Under the pieces are notes generated by a model that did not search any database, was not told the DNA's origin, and saw only the letters and a program-made list of their open reading frames with translations. Source: Runella slithyformis DSM 19594 (GTDB lineage Bacteria; Bacteroidota; Bacteroidia; Cytophagales; Spirosomataceae). From it: DNA of 64,000 nucleotides. The stretch covers positions 6,337,001 through 6,401,000 of the forward strand of contig NC_015703.1 of the NCBI RefSeq assembly GCF_000218895.1. The letters are read 5' to 3'. The translations under genes were made by a program, and so were the position numbers. Shown here piece after piece: positions 1-8,630 of this stretch. Each line of letters begins with the position of its first letter. Position 1 is the stretch's first letter.

Positions 1-1018
1 CTAAAAAGCCTAAAACTTCCTGCCAAACACTTTCCAATACAGGAATACCTGCTTCACTGTTTTTGAGTCGTGTGGCCAAAACCCGCTCGCTTGGGTAGCT
101 TATTTTCCCCTGCGCTTTGATGGGAACGGATGTTTTATAATCCTGTATGATAGCGTCAATCGTGGATGAAATACTTGAAAAATTGGCTAATTTTGACATA
201 TCAATCGCAATGAATACCTGCGAACAGGCCATTTCGGCGGGTTTTTGGCTGATTTCGTGCGTGGCCAATCCATTGGACAGAATAGCCGCTAAGACATCCA
301 ATAAAAACGAAAGCCCCGCCCCTTTCCAAAAGCCCACCGGCAACGACCGCCACGATTCCAGGATCAAACCGGGCTCATCGGTCAAATTCCCTTCCTTGTC
401 GTAGCCTCCGACGACTGACAGCTTTTCATTTTTCAGCACCGCCAATTCCATCGCACCAAATGAATACTGCGACATCGCCATGTCCAACACCAGGGCTTCA
501 TCGCCGTAAGGTGCCGCAAAAACAAGGGGATTATTGCCCAATTTCGGATTGGTAGCTCCCCAGGCGGGCATATTCGCGGTGGTATTGGTCCAACCGATAA
601 ACGTAAAACCCGCTTTGGCCGCTTGCCACCCGTACGCTCCGCCCCTCATCCAGTGATTGGTATTGGCCAGCGCAACGCAGCCGATGCCGTATTTTTGAGC
701 CAATTTCATGGCTCGCTCCGTGGCAAAAATGGCGTTGGAAGGCCCCGGCGCCAAATTACCGTTCCATTGTTCAATGCCTCCAAAGCGGTGAATGCGGGTA
801 GGCTTGGCATCGGGGATGACGTAGCCTTTTTGAATGTATTGCACAAAGCGCGGAAAGCGATTGATGCCGTGGGTATAGATACCGTCGATGCTGTTTTGTG
901 TAAAAACAGCGGCGCATTCTTCGGCTCTCTTTTTCGAAAAATGATGCTTTAAAAGAATCTTTTTCAAGGTTTTCTGCATTTTATCGGCAGAAATTGTGAG
1001 GGGTTGGGTATTTGGCAT
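1..1018 (-). CDS. dlgD: 3-dehydro-L-gulonate 2-dehydrogenase (2,3-diketo-L-gulonate reductase type), 3' end cut
   Basis: The minus strand is open from an ATG at 1018 to the window edge, 339 codons, so only the last few residues are missing. It belongs to the Ldh_2 family of NAD(P)H-dependent oxidoreductases. His50 in YTHGINRF fits the catalytic histidine region, and NTNHWMRGG at about 119-127 is the version seen in the diketogulonate reductase branch (E. coli YiaK/DlgD) rather than in malate or ureidoglycolate dehydrogenases. Expected role: cytoplasmic interconversion of 2,3-diketo-L-gulonate and 3-dehydro-L-gulonate in sugar-acid or ascorbate breakdown. It lies downstream of and codirectional with the dioxygenase gene at 1202-1939. 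Family is sure; the exact substrate is inferred from the motif. Confidence 0.85.
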   Translation of the reverse strand, partial: MPNTQPLTISADKMQKTLKKILLKHHFSKKRAEECAAVFTQNSIDGIYTHGINRFPRFVQYIQKGYVIPDAKPTRIHRFGGIEQWNGNLAPGPSNAIFATERAMKLAQKYGIGCVALANTNHWMRGGAYGWQAAKAGFTFIGWTNTTANMPAWGATNPKLGNNPLVFAAPYGDEALVLDMAMSQYSFGAMELAVLKNEKLSVVGGYDKEGNLTDEPGLILESWRSLPVGFWKGAGLSFLLDVLAAILSNGLATHEISQKPAEMACSQVFIAIDMSKLANFSSISSTIDAIIQDYKTSVPIKAQGKISYPSERVLATRLKNSEAGIPVLESVWQEVLGFL

Positions 1019-1060
1019 TATATTTTGTGATTCTTTGACAATTTTGGGTATAAAATTTTT

Positions 1061-1194
1061 GACACAGAGTTTCTCAGGTTTTACACAGGACATTGTACCG
1101 CAGAGTATCCCAGAGATTCATTTACTGATTATCAAGACAAAAAGTATTATTAACTCTGTGATAATCTGTGTAGTACTCCGTGACACTCTGTGTC
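1061..1194. repeat. intergenic element with 10-bp terminal inverted repeats
   Basis: GACACAGAGT at 1061-1070 is matched by its exact reverse complement at 1185-1194. The 134-bp interior is full of related CAGAG/CTGTG pieces. It sits between two codirectional genes and encodes nothing recognisable. A similar but shorter CTGTG-type element is at 17738-17802, suggesting a dispersed non-coding repeat family. No transposase is linked to it. Confidence 0.5.
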
Positions 1195-1201
1195 CAGATG
1201 C

Positions 1202-1939
1202 CTAAACATCCAAAATACGCTTCCCTTTTTCGCCTACGCACTGTAAAGTTTCCTGAGTGATGTACTTCTTTTGGTCAATTTGCTGCGGTTGGTCTCTGGT
1301 ACAAAAATAACTGTGAATGCTGCGTCGGTCGCGGTCGGTATGATTGGTGGTACCGCCGTGCCATACGTGCGAATTAAAAATAAACACCGACCCGGCCGGT
1401 GCAATGATACGAATTTCGTCCGGATGTTTTTCATTTGCATCGGCCATCGCTTCGTCGGGCAAAAGGCTCAATTTATGCGTTGTAGGCACTATCCGGGTCG
1501 AGCCGTTGTGTTCCGTAAAATCGTCCAAAAGCCAAATACTGTTGCAGACTTTATAGGTGCCGTTCACCGCCGCATTTTTCCAATCGACATGCAGTTTTTG
1601 ATGTCCTTTCCCGGGTTTTGCCGCCCGATAATTGAGTGAAGATAACTTGTACTGCTGTCCCAAAACGGCTTCAATACCCGCCAAAACGCGCGGATGCGTG
1701 TAAAAAACATCAAAGACAGGTCCTTTATTGACCAAATCGGCCAAACGGTCGGCTCCTTCTTCTTTCGGGTGACGGATGTATTTGGACTCCGCCAATTCCG
1801 CACCGGCATTCTCCCCTTCCGAATCCATCAGTTCGGCTAAGCGATCATTGATTTGTTTTACCTGTTCGGGCGTCAGCAATTGCCCTAAATTGAGATAACC
1901 GTTGATGTCTAAAAATTCAATTTCTTCTTTGGTAAGCAT
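1202..1939 (-). CDS. phytanoyl-CoA dioxygenase (PhyH) family protein
   Basis: This is a 245-residue non-haem Fe(II)/2-oxoglutarate dioxygenase of the PhyH family. The iron ligands are visible as His117-x-Asp119 (LHVDW) and distal His194 (VWHGG), with Arg206 placed to bind the 2-oxoglutarate carboxylate. There is no signal peptide, so it is probably cytoplasmic and hydroxylates a small molecule; the substrate cannot be read from the sequence. It starts 198 bp from the divergent AraC gene and is followed by the diketogulonate-reductase gene, which suggests a small regulated catabolic unit. On its upstream side CAAAGGTA (1989-1996, TACCTTTG on the minus strand) is a candidate -7 box. Confidence 0.88.
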   Translation of the reverse strand: MLTKEEIEFLDINGYLNLGQLLTPEQVKQINDRLAELMDSEGENAGAELAESKYIRHPKEEGADRLADLVNKGPVFDVFYTHPRVLAGIEAVLGQQYKLSSLNYRAAKPGKGHQKLHVDWKNAAVNGTYKVCNSIWLLDDFTEHNGSTRIVPTTHKLSLLPDEAMADANEKHPDEIRIIAPAGSVFIFNSHVWHGGTTNHTDRDRRSIHSYFCTRDQPQQIDQKKYITQETLQCVGEKGKRILDV

Positions 1940-1990
1940 GGTAAAAAGTGATAAGAGATAAGCTATGAGAAATGAGTTTTATGATAGACA

Positions 1991-2024
1991 AAGGTAGAAA
2001 TTGCGAGAGCGGTGTTTCTACCTT
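1991..2024. promoter_or_regulatory. inverted repeat, candidate operator between dioxygenase and AraC genes
   Basis: AAGGTAGAAA (1991-2000) and TTTCTACCTT (2015-2024) form a perfect 10-bp inverted repeat with a 14-bp spacer in the divergent intergenic region. The left arm overlaps the candidate -7 box (1989-1996) of the dioxygenase gene. The geometry suits binding by a dimeric regulator, the obvious candidate being the adjacent AraC protein. AraC proteins often prefer direct repeats, so the assignment is an inference. Confidence 0.5.
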
Positions 2025-2137
2025 AACATTCACCTTTTTTTGAACTATATAAATAAAAAAGAAGAAACCGAAACGCAATTACAGTTTATTTTTATACGAT
2101 CCGCTAAAAACAGGATGCCATTTTACGAAGAGAATCC

Positions 2138-2986
2138 ATGAAGCTGCAATTAGAAACCATTCCGCTCCCAATCAACTGTTCGTTTCAACTTTTACTTCAT
2201 TCCCGATTAAACGACTTTTATTTTTGGCATTATCATCCCGAGTTAGAGTTAAATTACATTGAAGGAGCAAACGGTCGGCGGCATATCGGTGAGCATATCT
2301 CCCGCTTTGAAGGCAGCAGTTTGATTTTTATCGGCTCCAATATTCCACACCTTAACCACGATTATGGAATAAAAACGGGGTATAAAAAAACGGTTCTGCA
2401 CCTACGCCCCCATTTTTTAAAGGAAGCCTTTCTGCATGTCCCCGAATTTGAAGCGATTCATCGTTTTTTTGAAAAAGCAAAATACGGCATTTCTATCGAA
2501 GGTGAAACCAAAGCGAAGGCAGGAGCGATGCTCCAACGATTGTCTGAGCTATCCTCTTTTGAACAGTTTTTGGAATTATTGAGGCTCTTTCAAGTATTAG
2601 CCGAAAGTACCGAAATCACCTTGCTGCATGAAGCCCCCGTTAAAAATCAGCACAACAAAAAATCCAGGGAACGACTGAATCGGCTGTATCAGTTTATCGA
2701 CGAAAACTATCAGCGTAAAATAACCGTGGAAGAAGTAGCGGAGCTGTGCCATATGACAAAAATAGCTTTTTGTCGGTATTTTAAACAGACCACCCACCTG
2801 ACCTTTACCGCCTTTTTGAACCATTATCGCATCAATGAAGCCAAACGGCTATTGTTGTTGGATAAAAATATCAGCGAGGTATGTTATGAATGCGGTTTTG
2901 ACAGCCTGTCCTATTTCAATCGGGTCTTTAAAAAGATCACACGTGAAAACCCTTCGACATTCCAAAAACAACATAGCAATGATTGA
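2138..2986 (+). CDS. AraC family transcriptional regulator
   Basis: This 282-residue protein has an N-terminal cupin-like sensing domain (about 20-120, with histidine-rich HYHPELELNYIEG) and a C-terminal AraC double helix-turn-helix (about 180-280). The second HTH carries the family signature around ECGFDSLSYFNRVFKK. It is expected to bind a small ligand and control nearby catabolic genes. It is transcribed divergently from the PhyH-family gene, with a 10-bp inverted repeat between them, so control of that gene and of the reductase beyond it is the natural hypothesis. The ligand is unknown. Confidence 0.93.
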   Translation: MKLQLETIPLPINCSFQLLLHSRLNDFYFWHYHPELELNYIEGANGRRHIGEHISRFEGSSLIFIGSNIPHLNHDYGIKTGYKKTVLHLRPHFLKEAFLHVPEFEAIHRFFEKAKYGISIEGETKAKAGAMLQRLSELSSFEQFLELLRLFQVLAESTEITLLHEAPVKNQHNKKSRERLNRLYQFIDENYQRKITVEEVAELCHMTKIAFCRYFKQTTHLTFTAFLNHYRINEAKRLLLLDKNISEVCYECGFDSLSYFNRVFKKITRENPSTFQKQHSND

Positions 2987-3297
2987 CTGTCATCCGTATG
3001 ACGATGGTATTCCTATTCTACACATCCAACCGAAACTTATTCCATCGGATCCATGAAGAAACCATCCGACGGTTACTGTACGACATTGAGTCAGAAGAAA
3101 AAAACTCAAGTACATTTAAGAATTTTTGCCATTTCGACGGCGGCAGGAATCTATGTCCATGCTTAGTACTCCCTCACGAGTAAAGCAGTTACTCGGCCGT
3201 GGCGAAAGAACGATAAAACAAGAGCGTCCATTGCTGCAATGGACGCTCTTGAGAAAAGCCATCTCCTTTCAGGATCGTAAATGGATACGATGGCTTC
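2987..3297. other. intergenic stretch, no recognised gene
   Basis: These 311 bp separate the AraC gene from the convergent gamma-glutamyltransferase gene. A 66-codon frame opens with TTG at 2983 inside the AraC stop region, but it has no recognisable domain and looks fortuitous. The only clear structure is the hairpin at 3219-3251. Confidence 0.6.
3215..3251 (-). terminator. rho-independent terminator of the gamma-glutamyltransferase gene
   Basis: CAAGAGCGTCCATTGC and its exact complement form a 16-bp stem (3219-3251). Read on the minus strand it is followed by TTTTATCG, giving the U-tract. It lies 47 bp past the stop of the minus-strand gene ending at 3298. Confidence 0.8.
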
Positions 3298-5169
3298 CTA
3301 CCAGCCGATGCCGTAATCCTCCCCGTGGTTGCTGGAGCCGCCCCAGAAGCTGCCATGCTCCCAGTCAAAATAAATGGCGTTGATGGGGCCGCTGGTGCGG
3401 TCCTGGTAATTGATCTTATAGCCCATTCGGCCCAGATCCTTTCGGGTCCAGTCCGGCATGGCTTCGTTTAAGGTCAATCCTCCATTGATGCGTTCGTGGT
3501 CGCCGAAACTGGAATACATCTGGAAGGTCTTGAAACTCGGGGCTTCGCAAGCTTCCTGTACGGTCATGTTGAACTCCACCATGTTGAGGAAAAATTGGAG
3601 CAGCAACTGATCCTGCTCATCGCCCGCCTGCTTGGCAAAAGACAAAAATGGCTTACCGTCTTTCAAGGCCAAACTCGGCGTCAGCGTCACACGCGGACGT
3701 TTACCGGGCTCAACGACGTTGAACGGATTTTCTTTGGGGTCCAACACAAAGGCCTGCATCCGTTGGCTCATGCCGATGCCCGTATTACCCGCTATGCACG
3801 CAGGTACCCACCCGCCGCTGGGCGTGACGGAAACGACCCATCCTTCTTCGTCGGTGGCTTCGATAGAGGTAGTACCGGCGGTAAAATCAGCCTCAAATTT
3901 TGTATCTAACGTCGCATTGTTTTTAGGGTCAAGCAGGCTCGCGCTTCCCCATTTTTTCAGCATGTCCTGATACGGGTTGGCCTTTCCTTCAAAGGGATAC
4001 GGATCGCCGGGGCCTGCTTTGGGATCGTTCATTTCGGGATTGATCTGTTTACTCCGCTCTTTCGCGTACTCTTTGGAAAGCAGACCTTTCATGGGTTCTT
4101 CGGGGCCGAAAGCGGGGTCGCCGTAGTAAAAATCGCGGTCGGCAAACGCCAAATTCATGGCTTGATACAGCGTGTGAATGTAGCGTGTAGAGTTGTACCC
4201 CATGCTTTTGAGGTCAAAATTTTCCAAAATATTCAGGGCCTGGAGCATGGCCGGGCCTTGGGTCCACTGCTGCAATTTATAGACCTCAATGCCCTTGTAG
4301 GTGGTCATCATCGGCTCTTCGATCTTCACTTTCCAGTTGGCCAGATCCTGCTCGGTAATCAGCCCGCCCTGCTCGCGGCAACCGCGCGAAAATTCTTTGG
4401 CGATTTCGCCTTTGTAAAACACATCATAGGCCGCGTAAATGGCGTCCTTGCGGTTTTTTCCTTTGGCCAATGCCTGTTGTTCGGCATTGACCAGTTTTTT
4501 CAATGTTTCGAGCAGGTCTTTCTGCACAAAAATCTCACCCGCGTCGGGCGCTTCACGATTGGCTCCCAAGTGCGGCAAAAATACTTTTTTGGAATACGGC
4601 CATTGCTTGATCATGTCTTTGCCTTTTTCGATCGAATTGGCGGTTTGGGCTTCGATGGGATAACCGGCAGCCATCTGCATGGCAGGGGCCAACACCTCTT
4701 TCAGCGACATGGTGCCGTACTCGGCCAACATCGTCATCAGTCCGCCGGGCGTACCGGGCGTGACGGCCGCCAGCGGACCGTATTGCGGCGGGTATTTCAT
4801 GCCTTTGCTTTTGTAAAACTCCGGCGTGGCTCCCGTGGGTGCTACGCCGTGGGCGTTGATGGCGATGACCTTTTTGGTTTTGGGGTTGTAAATGAGCGCC
4901 TGCGTCTCCCCTCCCCAACTCAACACATCCCACATGGTACAGGTCGCGGCCAGCATGGCGCAGGCAGCATCAATGGCATTGCCGCCTTTGGTAAAGGTCA
5001 TGGCCCCGGCCGTAGCGGCCAAGGGTTTTCCTGTAATGGCCATCCAGTGCTTTCCGTGCAGCGGCGGCTTTTGGGTCGTAACGGGTAAGTTGTTGAATGC
5101 CTGCGCTTTACTCTCCTTTTTTATCAAAAGCAGTGCAAAAGCCAACAGTACAAGGCGAAGTGGTTTCAT
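3298..5169 (-). CDS. ggt: gamma-glutamyltransferase
   Basis: A 623-residue member of the Ntn-hydrolase gamma-glutamyltranspeptidase family, which cleaves gamma-glutamyl bonds in glutathione and related peptides and matures by self-cleavage. The first 22 residues form a signal peptide, so it acts in the periplasm. The family core GGNAIDAACAML is at 62-73. The autoprocessing and catalytic threonine is predicted at Thr433 in AGTTSIEATDEEG; the usual TTH motif reads TTS here, which is common in the distant GGT-like branch but leaves the exact substrate open. The C-terminal small subunit runs to the end. It ends in its own terminator and stands alone. Confidence 0.9.
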   Translation of the reverse strand: MKPLRLVLLAFALLLIKKESKAQAFNNLPVTTQKPPLHGKHWMAITGKPLAATAGAMTFTKGGNAIDAACAMLAATCTMWDVLSWGGETQALIYNPKTKKVIAINAHGVAPTGATPEFYKSKGMKYPPQYGPLAAVTPGTPGGLMTMLAEYGTMSLKEVLAPAMQMAAGYPIEAQTANSIEKGKDMIKQWPYSKKVFLPHLGANREAPDAGEIFVQKDLLETLKKLVNAEQQALAKGKNRKDAIYAAYDVFYKGEIAKEFSRGCREQGGLITEQDLANWKVKIEEPMMTTYKGIEVYKLQQWTQGPAMLQALNILENFDLKSMGYNSTRYIHTLYQAMNLAFADRDFYYGDPAFGPEEPMKGLLSKEYAKERSKQINPEMNDPKAGPGDPYPFEGKANPYQDMLKKWGSASLLDPKNNATLDTKFEADFTAGTTSIEATDEEGWVVSVTPSGGWVPACIAGNTGIGMSQRMQAFVLDPKENPFNVVEPGKRPRVTLTPSLALKDGKPFLSFAKQAGDEQDQLLLQFFLNMVEFNMTVQEACEAPSFKTFQMYSSFGDHERINGGLTLNEAMPDWTRKDLGRMGYKINYQDRTSGPINAIYFDWEHGSFWGGSSNHGEDYGIGW

Positions 5170-5245
5170 AGGTATTTGGTTAGGTTATTGATTTTTACCT
5201 AAAAATAGGGAGCTTACCGCAGGATGGCAAATGAAGGAAGGGTTT

Positions 5246-6115
5246 TTACCATGTCAGAGCATCGGGAATTACATCAAATATTTTTCTCCATCTCAGATTT
5301 GTTTTACTTTCTATCATTTTGATACTGTACCAAACAGAGGGATGTTGATAGCGTGCTATGTATTTTTTGTAACTTGTATTAATTTCTTCTTTTAAGATTT
5401 CCAAAGATTGGCTAAAGTCAAAACGATCATCATAGGGAGTCAATAAATCTTGTAATTCATCTTTTGTTTCAGCATCAAGTATTCTTACCAACCTTTCCAG
5501 CATTTCGTAATAATGCCTTCCCGCGCTTTTTCGAGCCTCAATGAGTGTATCTCTTTTATTCAATTCAAGGATTTCGAGGGTTGATTTTGCTTTGTTGATT
5601 TCTCTCTTTGATAATCCCGGTAGAGTTTCAAACTTAAATGTCTTTAAATTCAGAATCATAAAATCATTTGGATTTTCGATTCGCGGATTAATGAACGCGC
5701 CAATTTTTGATAAAGGCTCAGTACCTCTATTCACAATAATTAATTCATTATCACCACCTAACACATGGCATTTATCTAATTTAAAACCGGAATTACACTG
5801 TTTGCATGCCAATAGATAATTCTCCCACAGAAATGTCTTATCAGGAAAAAATGACTTGGGGTAAATATGTTCTATATCGTTAGCCTCGCTCTGTTCGCAG
5901 TAATTGCAAATACCTTCATAAACGCACAAGTCATATAACTGAGTTGTTATTTTGTTGAAAGCTTGCTTACCTTTAATTCCTCCTTTTGAATTCCAAAGGC
6001 TCCGGGCTTTTTTTACCTTCTTTGCAAAGGTTGTTTCTTTATTTACTTTATTTTGCAATTTGTCCAACTCCTGTTGTACATCTTTATCTAAATCATTAGA
6101 AGCCAGTTGGATCAT
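5246..6115 (-). CDS. ptuB: HNH endonuclease, PtuB-like (Septu anti-phage defence)
   Basis: This 289-residue protein has an HNH nuclease core of the TIGR02646 type: zinc-type CNYC (Cys70, Cys73), then NDIEHIYPKS with His83, Asn99 in WENYLLACKQCN and the second CxxC pair (Cys104, Cys107). In Septu systems PtuB is the effector nuclease held by the ATPase PtuA and cuts nucleic acid on infection. The start ATG overlaps the 3' end of the ATPase gene by 20 bp, indicating translational coupling. The gene is visibly richer in A and T than its flanks, consistent with horizontal arrival. No reverse transcriptase lies nearby, so this is not a retron version. Domain call is firm; defence role is inferred from the pair. 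Confidence 0.85.
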   Translation of the reverse strand: MIQLASNDLDKDVQQELDKLQNKVNKETTFAKKVKKARSLWNSKGGIKGKQAFNKITTQLYDLCVYEGICNYCEQSEANDIEHIYPKSFFPDKTFLWENYLLACKQCNSGFKLDKCHVLGGDNELIIVNRGTEPLSKIGAFINPRIENPNDFMILNLKTFKFETLPGLSKREINKAKSTLEILELNKRDTLIEARKSAGRHYYEMLERLVRILDAETKDELQDLLTPYDDRFDFSQSLEILKEEINTSYKKYIARYQHPSVWYSIKMIESKTNLRWRKIFDVIPDALTW

Positions 6116-7466
6116 CTGTGCTTAGTATTTTTTGTAATTCCAGTCGTTCTTTGTCTTCTTCTTCAGTTATTTTCCCAAAGGCAGAAAGCATATTTAAGTG
6201 TCCTAATCTTTCTAGTTTTTCTTCTGATTTATCTGATCGCACAGGAGATTGTCCAAACAGTTCCGTACCATAGGCATCCAGAATATTGCCATATATCAAA
6301 CGTTCTCTTTCCAAGCCCGTCACTTCACCTGATTCTGTATCACTTCCGGGAGAGGCCAACCGCCATATACTTCCCTTTTCACAAGCCCGACATACCAGAG
6401 GGCTATGTGTGGTTACAATAAACTGAATTTTAGGGAAATACTTGGTAAACCATTCACCGATTCGTGTTTGCCAAGTAGGATGAAGATGGGCGTCAATCTC
6501 GTCTATTAGTACTACTCCCGGTAAATCAATGATGTTTTTACCATTGTTGATGTTCTCAAAAACCAACTGATTGCCATAAATTCTAATCAACTGGCGTATC
6601 AGCTCAAATGTCATACTGAGTATAGATCGATATCCGTCACTCATTTGAAGTGATGTAACAATATTCCCATAGCCATCTTTAAAATAGATTTCTTTCAAAG
6701 CTACACCGTGAATAGCCGCTCCGTGAGGCAATAAACCAGCCTCATTTATGAATTTCATAAGATTTTCAAGCGTTGACTTTGGTTTTGTTTTAACGCCTGA
6801 TTCACCATTTCTTTCATTTTTATTTGCCTCCAATTCTTCAATGTATAAGTCCCGTAAAAAATTTAATGCTTCGGGCAAGGCAACATCTTCCCCGAAAATA
6901 GACAAATGACTTCCAAGATTGGGATTGGTTTTATAAATTTTCTCTTTGTCCTGGCTCCCGCCTGTAAAACGCCTGAACGGTCCGTAACCCGCAGAAAACC
7001 AGTATTCTCTTTTTTGCTTTATTTCTTCAACTCGAATGGAAGGAGTTGGATGGGGAAAAGTAGTTGTAGGGATTGAAGGCACACTATCAAGTGTTTTTCT
7101 CCCTCTAAAGATTACTTCCTTGATGGTTATATTAATATCATCAAAAATATATCCATCTTCCTGAAAAGTCACTTTTTGCTGAAAAGTTATTTTATTTTGA
7201 ACTATCTTGTTACTTTCATAGGGATTGATAAATAATTCAATTGATCCAGTGGGGACCCCATTATTTTTAAGCCACTCTTCCCAATCCTGCCCCGCAGCAT
7301 TTATATCTGTAATATCAAGCAATGCCAAAGCAATAGATTTTACCACCGTTGATTTGCCTGCCCCATTATCTCCAATAACCACATGCCAACCGGCAGGTTC
7401 AGGAAATGTCATTTCAAAATCAGAAATAGACCGAATATTATTTATGATTACCTTTTTTATGTACAT
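6096..7466 (-). CDS. ptuA: AAA/ABC-type ATPase, PtuA-like (Septu anti-phage defence)
   Basis: An SMC/ABC-like ATPase of 456 residues from the ATG at 7466, which is preceded by GGGAAAGAG; a further in-frame ATG at 7487 is less well placed. Walker A GDNGAGKST is at 32-40, the ABC-like signature LQMSDGYRSI near 273-282, Walker B VVLIDE at 318-323 followed by the D-loop AHLHP, and the switch histidine in VTTHSPL at about 354. In Septu, PtuA oligomers sense infection and control the HNH partner PtuB. The gene overlaps ptuB. CAAACATA at 7577-7584 (TATGTTTG on the minus strand) is a possible -7 element. Related OLD-type and retron-associated ATPases look similar, but the HNH partner favours Septu. 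Confidence 0.85.
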   Translation of the reverse strand: MYIKKVIINNIRSISDFEMTFPEPAGWHVVIGDNGAGKSTVVKSIALALLDITDINAAGQDWEEWLKNNGVPTGSIELFINPYESNKIVQNKITFQQKVTFQEDGYIFDDINITIKEVIFRGRKTLDSVPSIPTTTFPHPTPSIRVEEIKQKREYWFSAGYGPFRRFTGGSQDKEKIYKTNPNLGSHLSIFGEDVALPEALNFLRDLYIEELEANKNERNGESGVKTKPKSTLENLMKFINEAGLLPHGAAIHGVALKEIYFKDGYGNIVTSLQMSDGYRSILSMTFELIRQLIRIYGNQLVFENINNGKNIIDLPGVVLIDEIDAHLHPTWQTRIGEWFTKYFPKIQFIVTTHSPLVCRACEKGSIWRLASPGSDTESGEVTGLERERLIYGNILDAYGTELFGQSPVRSDKSEEKLERLGHLNMLSAFGKITEEEDKERLELQKILSTDDPTGF

Positions 7467-7700
7467 ACTCTTTCCCTTTTGTGCCAAAATTAACCATTTT
7501 CCTATTATTTATTGAAATGATAGCAATGCAAATCATCTTACTCCTTTTCATAAGTGTTTCTCTTTCCATAAATTAGCAAACATATCTAAACAAAAACTTA
7601 CTTTGCATTTTTCTGACAGTCTAAACACTCTCATAAACAACTAATTACAAAAAAATCATTGCAAACCTCTGTAATAGTGCATCCTCCCCCCTCTCAACCC

Positions 7701-8558
7701 ATGAAAAACACCCCTAACCTCCTGATTTTAGCACTTTTGTTCATTTCATTACTCGGACACGCCCAAACGCCAAAGAAACCGGCAACGACGGTCAACTATG
7801 GCAACAATGCCAAAAACGGGCACTATTTTGCTACACGCGGCATCAACCTCTACTACGAAACCTACGGGCAGGGAAAACCGCTGCTGCTGATTCACGGCAA
7901 CGGCGGCTCCATCAAAGATTACCGTTACCAGATTCCTTACTTTGCCAAACATTACCGGGTGATCGCGGTAGACAGTCGGGCGCAGGGAAAATCCGTGGAC
8001 AACGGCCCTGAGTTGAACTACGAAACAATGGCCGATGATTTCGATGCGTTGCTGACGCATCTCAAGTTGGACTCTATCTTGGTGATCGGTTGGAGCGACG
8101 GCGGCATCAACGCGTTGCTGTTGGCGATGCGCCATCCGGAAAAAGTGAAAAAACTGGCGATCACGGGTGCCAACCTACGACCCGATACCACGGCCGTGAC
8201 GGCCGAGGGCTATCAAATGATTGCCGAAGAAAGCGCCAAACTTCGGGCAGGAACCCCCGATGCTGCCGCCAAAAATACCCTAAAACTCCTGCACATGATG
8301 GAAGTGGAACCGAATATTTCGTTGTCTGACCTGCGTAAGATCAAATGCCCGGTCTTGGTGATGGGCGGCGACTTTGACGTCATCAAGCCACGGCATACGT
8401 TGGAGATCTTTGAAAACATCCCGCAGGCCTACCTGTGGATATTCCCCGAATCAGGCCACGGAACGGTGCATCGGTACCGCAATGAATTCAACGCCAAAGT
8501 GCAGCATTTCTTCACCCATCCGTACAAAAAGCCGAATTGGATCGACTGGGAGCCTTGA
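7701..8558 (+). CDS. secreted alpha/beta hydrolase
   Basis: A 285-residue alpha/beta-hydrolase-fold protein starting at the ATG at 7701, which begins a good signal peptide ending near GHAQ; an upstream in-frame ATG at 7659 gives an unconvincing leader. The oxyanion motif HGNGG precedes the nucleophile elbow GWSDGG (Ser132). The acid is probably Asp226 in GGDFDV, and the base His253 in ESGHGTV. All three catalytic residues are present, so it is probably an active periplasmic or outer-membrane esterase or lactonase; the substrate is unknown. It is convergent with the DUF58 gene and separated from it by a G/C-rich repeat. Confidence 0.85.
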   Translation: MKNTPNLLILALLFISLLGHAQTPKKPATTVNYGNNAKNGHYFATRGINLYYETYGQGKPLLLIHGNGGSIKDYRYQIPYFAKHYRVIAVDSRAQGKSVDNGPELNYETMADDFDALLTHLKLDSILVIGWSDGGINALLLAMRHPEKVKKLAITGANLRPDTTAVTAEGYQMIAEESAKLRAGTPDAAAKNTLKLLHMMEVEPNISLSDLRKIKCPVLVMGGDFDVIKPRHTLEIFENIPQAYLWIFPESGHGTVHRYRNEFNAKVQHFFTHPYKKPNWIDWEP

Positions 8559-8585
8559 GGTGTGTGTTTGCGTCTGTACCATTTC

Positions 8586-8630
8586 GGGCAGACGAAAAGC
8601 AAGGGCAGATTCAAGCAGCCTGCCCCTACA
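8586..8630. repeat. intergenic GGGGCAGGC/GGGCAGAC repeat, copy 1
   Basis: Read on the minus strand this is TGTAGGGGCAGGC followed by CTGCCC arms, and it resembles the elements at 27756-27780 and 27897-27924. It lies between the convergent hydrolase and DUF58 genes, where the G/C-rich arms could also form a terminator-like hairpin. Confidence 0.5.

Noticed and set aside
2983-3183. 66-codon frame overlapping the AraC stop
   Set aside because: TTG start, no domain, ordinary low-complexity composition; judged fortuitous.
4162-5088. 308-codon plus-strand frame opposite gamma-glutamyltransferase
   Set aside because: Antisense to a gene with clear catalytic motifs; translation is His/Gly/Arg-rich and has no recognisable fold.
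5246-7658. Retron (reverse transcriptase plus PtuA/PtuB)
   Set aside because: Neither the 170 bp upstream nor the region downstream has a reverse transcriptase or msr/msd-like structure.
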